A stretch of DNA of 64,000 nucleotides, from positions 124,001 through 188,000 of the forward strand of contig NZ_CANLZM010000002.1 of the NCBI RefSeq assembly GCF_947495565.1. Reading direction: 5' to 3'. Numbering within the stretch: position 1 is the first letter of the stretch; every line of letters starts with the position of its first letter. Position numbers and translations under genes: made by a program. The DNA is from an uncultured Pontibacter sp. (GTDB lineage Bacteria > Bacteroidota > Bacteroidia > Cytophagales > Hymenobacteraceae). The notes under the pieces were generated by a model. The model saw only the letters and a list, made by a program, of their open reading frames with translations, searched no databases and was not told where the DNA came from. This document shows positions 50,741 to 59,707 of the stretch, piece after piece.

Positions 50741-53700
50741 TTATACTCCTTCTGTTAATATTATCCGTGATACAGATAGAGAAGTCACGTATATACCTAC
50801 CCCTAATGCAAAGCGAACAGTAAGTCAACTTATTGATGACTTTAGAAACGGAGTCCGTTCATTTAATCTAATAGGTTCTTACGGCACAGGTAAATCCTCC
50901 TTTCTCCTTGCACTTGAACAAAGCTTAAGAGAAACAAGACCTTATTTTAACGTCCCATTTATTAAGGATCAGACTTTCGGAACATTAAAACTTGTAGGTT
51001 CCTATGAGAGCATTATTGAATCTTTTGCAAGCCAGTTGGGGGTAACAGCTACAGAAGATTTTACAGAGAACATATTTACTGAGTTAATAAGTTTGTACAA
51101 GTCACTTGGTAAAAATCCTCTGCTTTTCATTGTAATAGATGAATTTGGTAAATTCCTTGAGTATGCTGCCCAAAATAAGCCTGAGCGTGAATTATACTTT
51201 ATACAGCAGCTAGCCGAGTTAGCAAATGACACCAAGTATAATTTGGTTCTCATAACTACAATACACCAAAGCTTTGAAAGCTATGGCTTCTCTCTTTCTG
51301 ATTCCCAAAGGCAAGAATGGACGAAGGTTAAGGGAAGATTTAGAGATGTTACTTTTAATGAGCCTGTAGAGCAACTTCTGTACCTTGCATCTGAACATAT
51401 TGCAAGTGTAAGAAAGTCAGAAAGTACTTATGACAAGTTAGAAGCAGCGCTAAATCTCTTTATAAATTCGAAAGCTTTTAATTATAACGAAGGCTTTAGC
51501 AAAGAATTAAATTTTAAAATTTATCCTCTTGATTTATTATCTGCTAATACTTTAACGCTTGCATTACAACGCTATGGGCAAAATGAGCGCTCATTATTTT
51601 CTTTTCTAGAAAGTACTGACCATACTAGCTTTGCACACCATATAAGCCTACAGGATCCGTTTTATAATTTGGCAAATGTTTATGATTACCTTCACTTTAA
51701 CTTCTATTCCTATTTAACTTCTCGATTTAACAATGACTTTGCAGCATGGGCATCCATTAAGTCTTCTCTAGAAATTGTAGAGCGGGAGTTTGCTGAAGAT
51801 TTATCTGCTTATACCAAGCTAATTAAGGCAATTGGACTTTTAAATGTATTCGCTGCATCTGGAGCTATTTTGAATAAAGCTTTCTGGATCTCTTATGCCT
51901 CACTATGCTTAGGCATAAAGAATGCAGAGACCTTGCTTAGCAGTCTTGAAAGCAAAAAGATTATACTTTACAGAAACTATAGCCACAAGTATATACTATT
52001 TGAAGGAACAGACTTAGATATCCAAGCTGCAATGAACGAAGCAGTTGGCAAAGTAAATGACATCACAAACATACAACCCGTATTAAGTAAGTACATTTCA
52101 CTACCACCCGTACTTGCTAAAGCTGAGTCTTACAAAAAAGGTACTCCAAGAGCATTCAAATTTGTTATATCCGAACTTCCAATTGATACTGAGCCTATAG
52201 GAGAAGTTGATGGCTTCGTTAATTTAATTTTTAATGAGAATCTAAGCTTAAAAGAGCTTCAAGACACTTCAAGTAAACAAGAAGAAGCTATCTTATATGC
52301 CTACTATATAAATTCTGCTGAGATTAAGAAGCTACTCCTAGATATAGAGAAAAGCAAAAAGGTACTTGAAGAAAATCAAAATGATAGAGTTGCTAAACGT
52401 GAACTTACAGTAATCATAGACCATCAGAAAAAACTGCTTAACCATTACCTGATAGATAATTTATACAGCAAAGGGTCAGAGGTAATTTGGTACTGGCAGG
52501 GAGAGAAAATTGATGTAAGCTCTAAGAAAGATTTCAATACTCATCTTTCAAGAATCTGTGCTGATGTATATCCAGATGCTCCTACATTTAAGAATGAACT
52601 AGTTAACAAGCATAAGGTATCTACTGCTATTCATACAGCAAAAAAATCTCTCTTTGCTGCTCTTGTTCAGAACTACAATAAAGAAGATCTAGACTTTGCA
52701 AAAGACAAGTTTCCTGCTGAGAAAACTATATTCATTACTCTCTTAAAAGTTAACGGTTTAACTGCTTTTGGAAAAAAGTCAACCTCTGAAATTACAATTG
52801 ATAATGATTCATCATTTGAAGCAGTTTGGGGCTATTGTAATAACTTCTTAGATAAAGCGAAAAAAGAAAAAACGAATTTAAGAGGCTTAGTTGAAGGTTT
52901 AAGTAAAAGGCCATTTAAATTAAAGGATGGGTTAATTAGTCTTTGGGTACCTATATTCTTATTCATTAAGAAGCATGATTTTGCATTGTTTGGTAAGGAT
53001 GGCTACATCCCTGAACTTACCGAACAAACTTTAGAGCTAATTTCTAAAGACCCTCAGGATTATTTTATAAAATCTTTTGATATAGAAGGCATAAAGCTTG
53101 ACCTATTTAATAGCTACCGAGAACTCTTAAATCAGGAAACAAGAGAAATCTTATCTAATCAAGCGTTTATAGAGACCATTAAACCTTTCCTGGTTTTTTA
53201 TAAGCAACTGCCTGAATATTCAAAGAATACTAATAAGCTAAGTCCTGAAGCTTTAGCGGTTAGAGAGGCTATTATAAAGTCAAAAGATCCTGAAGAAACT
53301 TTTTTTATAGACTTTCCTGCAGCATTAGGAATATCTACTGAACGATTGTTAGAAGATTCTGCATCTTTAAACCAATATGTTCCGAAACTGCAAGAAGCTA
53401 TTACAGAATTAAGAGTTAGTTATGATGAATTACTAAATCGAATTGAGAGCTTTATACAAGATGATGTAGTTGGCAGTACTATCCCATTTACAGAATATAA
53501 GATACTTCTTCAGAATAGATTTAAAAACTTAAGAAAACACCTGTTAGTCGGCTATCAAAAAACATTTGTACAGCGGGTAGGCTCTGAAATTGATGATCGA
53601 AAGGCTTGGTTAGAATCTTTATGCCAAGCAGTCATTGGAAAGCCCCTAAATACCATTAATGATCTAGATGAAGTTCAGCTTTATAAAAAATTTGATAGCT

Positions 53701-53951
53701 TGATTTTAGAACTTGATAGCTTAACTGAGATTTCAAAAGAAGATATAAATGATGAAACCGAAGAAGTCTTAGGATTTCAGTTTAACACATTTGTTGATGG
53801 TATTAAAAAGAGTTTAGTTAGATTACCTAAGGATAAAACCTTAGAAGTAAATGCAATAAAGGAATCTTTTGAGAGGTCATTATCAGAAGACCGTAGGTTA
53901 AACATTGCTGCTTTAGCTAAACTACTAAAAGAATTAATTCAAAATGGGTAA
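50730..53951 (+). CDS. sspC: Large P-loop ATPase, SspC-like
   Basis: 1073 residues. Walker A is GSYGTGKSS (49-57), Walker B FIVIDEFG (about 133-140) followed by FLEYAAQ. The rest is mostly helical with no other enzyme motif. It overlaps both neighbours (11 and 8 nt), so it is one unit with the DUF4007 and PAPS-reductase-like genes, as sspB-C-D are. The ATPase would drive the modification complex. Similarity to SspC is based on order, size and motifs; a search is needed to confirm. Confidence 0.6.
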   Translation: MRNNYTPSVNIIRDTDREVTYIPTPNAKRTVSQLIDDFRNGVRSFNLIGSYGTGKSSFLLALEQSLRETRPYFNVPFIKDQTFGTLKLVGSYESIIESFASQLGVTATEDFTENIFTELISLYKSLGKNPLLFIVIDEFGKFLEYAAQNKPERELYFIQQLAELANDTKYNLVLITTIHQSFESYGFSLSDSQRQEWTKVKGRFRDVTFNEPVEQLLYLASEHIASVRKSESTYDKLEAALNLFINSKAFNYNEGFSKELNFKIYPLDLLSANTLTLALQRYGQNERSLFSFLESTDHTSFAHHISLQDPFYNLANVYDYLHFNFYSYLTSRFNNDFAAWASIKSSLEIVEREFAEDLSAYTKLIKAIGLLNVFAASGAILNKAFWISYASLCLGIKNAETLLSSLESKKIILYRNYSHKYILFEGTDLDIQAAMNEAVGKVNDITNIQPVLSKYISLPPVLAKAESYKKGTPRAFKFVISELPIDTEPIGEVDGFVNLIFNENLSLKELQDTSSKQEEAILYAYYINSAEIKKLLLDIEKSKKVLEENQNDRVAKRELTVIIDHQKKLLNHYLIDNLYSKGSEVIWYWQGEKIDVSSKKDFNTHLSRICADVYPDAPTFKNELVNKHKVSTAIHTAKKSLFAALVQNYNKEDLDFAKDKFPAEKTIFITLLKVNGLTAFGKKSTSEITIDNDSSFEAVWGYCNNFLDKAKKEKTNLRGLVEGLSKRPFKLKDGLISLWVPIFLFIKKHDFALFGKDGYIPELTEQTLELISKDPQDYFIKSFDIEGIKLDLFNSYRELLNQETREILSNQAFIETIKPFLVFYKQLPEYSKNTNKLSPEALAVREAIIKSKDPEETFFIDFPAALGISTERLLEDSASLNQYVPKLQEAITELRVSYDELLNRIESFIQDDVVGSTIPFTEYKILLQNRFKNLRKHLLVGYQKTFVQRVGSEIDDRKAWLESLCQAVIGKPLNTINDLDEVQLYKKFDSLILELDSLTEISKEDINDETEEVLGFQFNTFVDGIKKSLVRLPKDKTLEVNAIKESFERSLSEDRRLNIAALAKLLKELIQNG

Positions 53952-55044
53952 AATAAGACACGTATTAGGAATATCAGGCGGAAAAGATAGTGCTGCTTTA
54001 GCTATTTACCTCAAAGACAAGTACCCTAATCTTGACTTAGAATATTATACTAGTGATACTGGTAAAGAACTTGATGAAACCTACCAATTAATTGAAAACC
54101 TTAAAATTTACTTAGGTAAACCAATTCAGATTTTACAAGGGGGAGAAGGTAGCCATTTAGACCCATTTGATCACTTCCTGCAATCATACGGAGGATATTT
54201 ACCGTCTTCTATGTCCAGGTGGTGTACAAAAAAACTTAAGCTAGAGCCCTTTGAAAAATATGTAGGGGATGATCTTGTGGTATCTTATGTAGGCATTAGA
54301 GGAGATGAGGACCGGGAAGGATATATTTCAAAACGTACAAATATTCAGTCAATCTTCCCTTATCGCCAAAACATTTGGAGCGAAGACGTAATATCTAAAT
54401 TTTTTAACTCTGAAATCGATAAAGCAATTGCCTTAACTGATAATGTTGATCTTGGTAATAAGAAGTCACGCTTCATTGATACCTTAGCAAAGCAAGTTAC
54501 ACCTAGATATAATCAACAAAGTAAGCTAAATGATTTGTTTACTAATGGAGTAAAAGAGACCAACTACCTTGTATTCGAATTCTTAAAAACCACAACCTAC
54601 CCATTAGCACAAGAAAGTGACTTTCCTTTATTAGATAATGAAGATGTTATAGTGCGTGATGATGTTTTTAGGATACTAGAAGAGAGCGGTGTTGGAGTAC
54701 CTGCCTATTATAAAAAAATAGATTTTGAGGTGGAAGGTAAAAAAGGACAATATTCACGTAGTCGTTCTGGTTGTTATTTCTGCTTCTTTCAACAAAAAAT
54801 AGAGTGGGTTTGGTTATACGAACAACATCCTGATCTTTTTCAGAAGGCATTGGAATATGAGAAAGACGGATATAATTGGAACCAAAAAGAAAGCCTTTCT
54901 GAGTTAATTGACCCGAACAGGATCAAACAAATAAAAGAGGATTACATTAAGAAACAAGAACGCTCTACTTCTGTAAAGTCACAATACTTGTTAGATATTC
55001 TTGATGATTCCGAAAGTGAAGGTTGTGCCGCTTGCTTTATTTAA
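53944..55044 (+). CDS. sspD: PAPS-reductase-family sulfur-transfer enzyme (SspD/DndC-like)
   Basis: 366 residues. The PP-loop SGGKDS (11-16) binds ATP. Cys 94 (RWCTKK), Cys 277 and Cys 280 (GCYFCFF) could hold an iron-sulfur cluster, and GIRGDEDREGY (about 117) is a conserved strand of the family. Such enzymes activate DNA with ATP and add sulfur to the backbone. A second Cys pair (361, 364; GCAACFI) ends the chain, an unusual tail. No cysteine desulfurase (SspA/IscS) gene lies nearby, so the host must supply sulfur. Confidence 0.75.
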   Translation: MGKIRHVLGISGGKDSAALAIYLKDKYPNLDLEYYTSDTGKELDETYQLIENLKIYLGKPIQILQGGEGSHLDPFDHFLQSYGGYLPSSMSRWCTKKLKLEPFEKYVGDDLVVSYVGIRGDEDREGYISKRTNIQSIFPYRQNIWSEDVISKFFNSEIDKAIALTDNVDLGNKKSRFIDTLAKQVTPRYNQQSKLNDLFTNGVKETNYLVFEFLKTTTYPLAQESDFPLLDNEDVIVRDDVFRILEESGVGVPAYYKKIDFEVEGKKGQYSRSRSGCYFCFFQQKIEWVWLYEQHPDLFQKALEYEKDGYNWNQKESLSELIDPNRIKQIKEDYIKKQERSTSVKSQYLLDILDDSESEGCAACFI

Positions 55045-55067
55045 ATATTAATACGTAGACAAACTAA

Positions 55068-56153
55068 ATGAAAATCAAAGTAGAGACTTGGACACTAAAT
55101 GATTTAGTAAATGCTCAAGGCAAAATTAATCCTAAACCACAGTACCAAAGAACATCCGTTTGGCAACCACCAAAGAAAAAGCTTTTAATTGACTCCATTC
55201 TACGTGGTTATGATATCCCAAAGTTTTACCTAAGAAAAACTCCTAATGATCTTATCTTTAATTATGAGGTAACTGATGGGCAACAAAGGATGAGGGCAAT
55301 TTGGGAATTTATTGAAGGTAAATTTACTCTAGATGAAGCGACCTTTGACAACATTAACACTAAGAACCTTAGTTACAATAAGTTGTCTAAAACTCATGTT
55401 CTTAAACATACTAAATTTTTAAACTATCAAATCACAGTTGCTATAATCACAGAAGCTAGCCAAGAAGAAATACGAACTCTCTTTGCTAGACTTCAAATGG
55501 GTGAAAGATTAAATCCAACTGAGTTAAGACATGCTATTGCAAGTAATATAGGTAATGCAATTAACTCGATTGTAGATAATCATAGCTTCTTCGATGAGAA
55601 AGAATGTAAAATCAAGAATGTTAGGTTTAAGCACCAAGATTATTTAGATAATGCTATAACACTTGCATACTATGATGGCAGTCGTAATGTAAAAGCCTCA
55701 GATATGCGGCATTTGTATATTGAGCTAGCAAATTCACCGTTAGATGATATGCAACCGCTATTGATGAAGGTTAATAGAACGCTTGATTTTATGAAAAGAG
55801 TAAACTCTTACAAAAAAGGCATATTTAAAAATAAATGGGCTTTTGTAGATACCTTCTTCCTTATTTACAAGAATTTAGATCAGATAGTCGATATAAATGC
55901 TAATATGCTTGCAGGAGCTTTTGATTCTTTTGAAAAATTAAGAAGGGAACATAACTCTCACCCAGAGGTATTAATAGAAGATAAAGAAAACAACATAATC
56001 TATGACAAAGACTTATACGAATACATTATCGCTTTTAAAACATCGGGAGCAGATAAAAACAATACAAAAACCAGACATAGAGTATTCTGCAATAAATTTC
56101 TAAATCCGTTAAACTTTATGTTTCAATCATGCCAGCAATCCCTACAAAATTAG
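55068..56153 (+). CDS. DUF262 protein with DGQQR motif, no HNH domain
   Basis: 361 residues. The DUF262 (GmrS/ParB-like) fold shows QYQRTSVWQ (25-33) and DGQQR (70-74, VTDGQQRMR). SspE and GmrSD proteins place a DUF1524 HNH nuclease after this domain and run to some 600-800 residues. Here the chain ends at 361, with no HNH-like motif. In SspE the DUF262 part is the phosphorothioate-sensing, NTP-hydrolysing half. The gene overlaps the SIR2 gene by 25 nt, so the two are probably a sensor/effector pair. Confidence 0.75.
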   Translation: MKIKVETWTLNDLVNAQGKINPKPQYQRTSVWQPPKKKLLIDSILRGYDIPKFYLRKTPNDLIFNYEVTDGQQRMRAIWEFIEGKFTLDEATFDNINTKNLSYNKLSKTHVLKHTKFLNYQITVAIITEASQEEIRTLFARLQMGERLNPTELRHAIASNIGNAINSIVDNHSFFDEKECKIKNVRFKHQDYLDNAITLAYYDGSRNVKASDMRHLYIELANSPLDDMQPLLMKVNRTLDFMKRVNSYKKGIFKNKWAFVDTFFLIYKNLDQIVDINANMLAGAFDSFEKLRREHNSHPEVLIEDKENNIIYDKDLYEYIIAFKTSGADKNNTKTRHRVFCNKFLNPLNFMFQSCQQSLQN

Positions 56154-56971
56154 CAGACTATTACAAAAAAGGCTCATTTGGAATTTATGTGGGAGCTGGC
56201 TTATCACGAGCCTCAGGATTACCTGATTGGGAATCATTTCTCAATGAACTAATCGGGTATGCATGTGATAATAATTATATAATTCAAAAAAAGAAAAAGG
56301 AGTTAAACAAGCTTACTAAAGATCCTAGCAATTACTTATTGGTAGCTGAAGAATTAAAAGAAATCTTAAGTTCTGATTTACCAAAATTTATTAGGCAAAA
56401 ATTTGATAGCAAATCACTTGTACCTTCTACAACCTTGTGTAAGGTAGTACAGCTAAACCATAAATTTATTGTTACAACAAATTATGATACTTTGATTGAG
56501 AAGGCTTATGCAAAAGTATACCATGATATTTTGAACCCTCTTACTTATAAAAGTGCGAGTGCAATAAATTATAATATTTTAGCAAATGAACCATTTCTTT
56601 TGAAAGCACATGGAGATGCCAAAAGTGCTCCAAATGAAATCATACTTACTGAAAATGATTATAGAAATATCATCTTTAAAGAGAGAGGATATCAAAGTGT
56701 TTTACATGTACTATTTTCTACTTGTAATGTGCTTTTTTTGGGGGCATCTCTTAAAGATCCAGAAATGAAACTTCTACTTGGATATATTCATAACATCTTT
56801 CATGGCGGCTCTCCAAGTCATTATGCCTTGATAAATAAAAATGAAATAACCCCAACCGAAATAGATAGATGGAGAAAAGATTTTAATATAAATGTTATTA
56901 CTTATGATCCAAAAGATAACCATCAAGAACTAGAAGTCTTTGTGGATAATCTTCTTGCAATAAATAATTAG
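56129..56971 (+). CDS. SIR2-family defence protein (predicted NADase)
   Basis: 280 residues with the Sir2-type Rossmann set: GIYVGAGLSRASGLPDW (GAGLS at 22-26), TTNYDTLIE (117-120), a catalytic His (KAHGD, 161) and FLGASLKDPEMKLL. Defence SIR2 proteins (Thoeris ThsA, DSR, SIR2-HerA, SIR2-pAgo) remove NAD to kill infected cells. It starts inside the DUF262 gene and is followed by a terminator. Its sensor could be the DUF262 protein. Confidence 0.8.
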   Translation: MPAIPTKLADYYKKGSFGIYVGAGLSRASGLPDWESFLNELIGYACDNNYIIQKKKKELNKLTKDPSNYLLVAEELKEILSSDLPKFIRQKFDSKSLVPSTTLCKVVQLNHKFIVTTNYDTLIEKAYAKVYHDILNPLTYKSASAINYNILANEPFLLKAHGDAKSAPNEIILTENDYRNIIFKERGYQSVLHVLFSTCNVLFLGASLKDPEMKLLLGYIHNIFHGGSPSHYALINKNEITPTEIDRWRKDFNINVITYDPKDNHQELEVFVDNLLAINN

Positions 56972-57022
56972 CTATAACATCAAAGACGATAAAATTTTCA
57001 AATAAATTATTAGAGCAATATG

Positions 57023-57052
57023 AAGAGGCTTTCTTTTAGGAGTCTCTTTTTT
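57023..57052 (+). terminator. Terminator between the two defence units
   Basis: AAGAGGCT (57023-57030) pairs with AGTCTCTT (57041-57048, one G-T pair), followed by TTTTTT. An AT-rich gap of 150 bases then leads to the helicase gene, so the second unit probably has its own promoter. Confidence 0.65.
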
Positions 57053-57207
57053 ATTTATTTAATCTGATTAATATTACAAAATATAAATTTATTATTATTA
57101 AAAATCTTAAAAGTATATTAAATTGTAAACATATATTCTATATCAGAAATTATAACACTAGATAAATGCTTTAACATTGAGATGTTAAATACTGAAAATC
57201 GTGAGAA

Positions 57208-59457
57208 ATGCTTAATGAAATAGAGTATCCTGAAGGCTGTATTTACGAGAGTGAAATAGATCAAGAGCCTATAACTTTCTTTTTAGATGCATTATCTAAT
57301 AGCAAATCATTCGATCTGCTATTAGGATATTTTAGTTCTTCAGCCATTCATGTCTTAGCCTTAGGATTTGCGCATTTTATCAGTAAAGGTGGTACAATGC
57401 GGATTGTTATTAATGATGTTCTCTCTACAAAGGATAAGGAAACAATCTTAAGTGGGCAACAAGGCAAAGTTTCAACCTCCTTATTTAATCATAATGATTT
57501 CCGCAAGATCAAATCATACCTAGGTGATTACGGAAAGCACTTTTTTGAATGTCTCGCGTGGCTGATTGCAAACAATAGAATTCAAATAGTAGCAATTCGA
57601 CCAAAAGGTAAGAATGGTATATCTCACTATAAATCGGGAATTTTCAGTGATGGAGTAAACAAGGTACATTTTTCAGGCTCTTGCAATTTTACTGCGAATG
57701 CTCTCTTACACAATTTAGAAGAGATTAGCTTAAGAAGATCCTGGGATTCTCCATCAGACCTTAATTATATACAGGTAAAAGAAAGGTACTTTGAAGAGAT
57801 ATTCTCTGGACATTCTAAGAAGATCGATTATATTGATATAAATGATATTAAAGGAATCATCTACGACAACTTTGGTAATAGAAACATCGATGACTTAATC
57901 ATTCAAGAGAAAGAATTACTAACTAAGAAGAAATTGCTTATTACTACTAATAATATATTGAAGCAAAAACTAGAGAAGCTAGAAGCTTCTTTTGAAAAGC
58001 TACAAAGTGAGCCAAAGTTTCCTTTTCCAAGTGGTCCTCGACCATACCAAGCAGAGGCATATGAAAATTGGGTAAAAAACAATTATCATGGGTTATTTGC
58101 TATGGCTACGGGTACAGGCAAAACCATTACATCTCTCAACTGCATACTAGAGGAATATAAAAAAAGTAGGGAGTACAAATTTATAGTTTTAGTACCGACT
58201 ATCGCTTTAGCTAATCAGTGGAAAAATGAAGCTTACGATAAATTTCATTTTTCTGAAATAACCTTATGTTCGAGTAAGCACACCGGTTGGGAAGAGGCAT
58301 TGTCCCAATATGGAAGTGATCTAGCTTATGGGGAAGAATGCAACTTTTGTATCATCATCACTTATGCATCATTTAGAGGCAAGAAGTTCCAGGAGCTCTT
58401 TAATAAGTACTTTGGTAAGCATCAAAATAAACTAACCCTTATTGCTGATGAGGCCCACACTTTTGGCTCATCTCAGTTGCTAAACCTTCTACCTATTGGA
58501 ATAGAAAAAAGAATTGGCCTATCAGCTACTCCTGAAAGAGTATATGACCGTGAGGGAGAAGCTAAGTTATGTCAGTTCTTCAACTCCTCTCCTCCTAACT
58601 ACACTTTTGTATATAATATGCAGAAAGCCATAGAAGACGGGATTTTGTGCCGTTATCACTACTTCCCCAAATTTGTAGATCTAGTTCATGAAGAACTATC
58701 GAACTATAGAGAGATCACCAAAAAGCTTACTAAGTATATTGACCCAGCTACAGGGAAGTATAGAGATAACCCCATTGTGAATAACCTTCTTATCCAAAGA
58801 AAAAGTATAATTCACAAAGCATCAAAAAAGGAATCTTGCTTAACAGAAACCATTGATGAAATAGGCACTGATAAATTTAAATACGCCTTCATTTATGTTC
58901 CTGAAGGAAATGAGCCAGAGTACACATCTAACGATTCAACGATTATAGACGCAGATGATGTTAGAATTATCAACAGGTATACAGAAATCCTGCACTCTAA
59001 ATATGGCTTCAGGCTCAGAAAATTTCTAGGTGAAACGGGTGATAAAGATGAAATATTGAGTCAGTTTTCAAAGGGGGAATTAGATGCTATTCTTGCGATG
59101 AAATGCCTAGATGAAGGAGTAGATGTACCGAGAACACAATATGCGATCTTTTGCTCTAGTACAGGAAACCCAAGACAATATATCCAACGGCGAGGACGCG
59201 TGCTAAGGACCCATAGAGACAAACCCCTCGCCTATATTTATGATATGGTTGTAAAACCACCTATTGAAATAACCCAGGGTGATTCAAAAGAACATAAATT
59301 AGAAAAAAACCTTTTGTTGAGTGAATTAAAAAGACTCATAAATTTTGCGGCCCTTTCTGAAAATAAGATAGAAGTACTTAAGTCGATAGAGGACTTAGCA
59401 CTAACTTATGATATTGATATTTATGAAATGGTAAATCAAGAACTAGATAATTACTAA
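57208..59457 (+). CDS. PLD-domain nuclease fused to SF2 helicase
   Basis: 749 residues. N-terminal phospholipase D-type nuclease: SHYKSGIF (H140, K142) with GSCNFTANAL (157-166). Then a helicase: Walker A MATGTGKT (299-306), DEAH (414-417), GLSATPER (438-444) and motif VI QYIQRRGRVLR (657-667). This fusion is seen in restriction and anti-phage systems; it may unwind and cut foreign DNA. It begins the second unit. Confidence 0.8.
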   Translation: MLNEIEYPEGCIYESEIDQEPITFFLDALSNSKSFDLLLGYFSSSAIHVLALGFAHFISKGGTMRIVINDVLSTKDKETILSGQQGKVSTSLFNHNDFRKIKSYLGDYGKHFFECLAWLIANNRIQIVAIRPKGKNGISHYKSGIFSDGVNKVHFSGSCNFTANALLHNLEEISLRRSWDSPSDLNYIQVKERYFEEIFSGHSKKIDYIDINDIKGIIYDNFGNRNIDDLIIQEKELLTKKKLLITTNNILKQKLEKLEASFEKLQSEPKFPFPSGPRPYQAEAYENWVKNNYHGLFAMATGTGKTITSLNCILEEYKKSREYKFIVLVPTIALANQWKNEAYDKFHFSEITLCSSKHTGWEEALSQYGSDLAYGEECNFCIIITYASFRGKKFQELFNKYFGKHQNKLTLIADEAHTFGSSQLLNLLPIGIEKRIGLSATPERVYDREGEAKLCQFFNSSPPNYTFVYNMQKAIEDGILCRYHYFPKFVDLVHEELSNYREITKKLTKYIDPATGKYRDNPIVNNLLIQRKSIIHKASKKESCLTETIDEIGTDKFKYAFIYVPEGNEPEYTSNDSTIIDADDVRIINRYTEILHSKYGFRLRKFLGETGDKDEILSQFSKGELDAILAMKCLDEGVDVPRTQYAIFCSSTGNPRQYIQRRGRVLRTHRDKPLAYIYDMVVKPPIEITQGDSKEHKLEKNLLLSELKRLINFAALSENKIEVLKSIEDLALTYDIDIYEMVNQELDNY

Positions 59458-59461
59458 CCTT

Positions 59462-59707
59462 ATGAAAAAAAGCTTAAATGATAGTTTAAGAGAGGAGTTC
59501 AACAAAATTCTAAACAGTACTGATATAAAAGAAAAAATCAGTACTCAAGAATTAGACTTGGCTATAATAATAGGAGCATTCGACAAATTATTAGCTGGCG
59601 AAAGATTTTTAGAGGCTACTGATGATGATATAGAAAAAACAAGAACTGAATTTGAAAACTACATCCTGAATACTCTTAAGACAAAGCAACACCAAAATGA
59701 TAATTAG
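59462..59707 (+). CDS. Small helical protein of the defence unit
   Basis: 81 residues, acidic and helical (MKKSLNDSLREEFNKILNST start). It lies 4 nt after the helicase gene and overlaps the SMC-like gene by 11 nt. It might be a small clamp or adaptor comparable in role to DndE, but there is no sequence support for that family. Confidence 0.55.
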   Translation: MKKSLNDSLREEFNKILNSTDIKEKISTQELDLAIIIGAFDKLLAGERFLEATDDDIEKTRTEFENYILNTLKTKQHQNDN

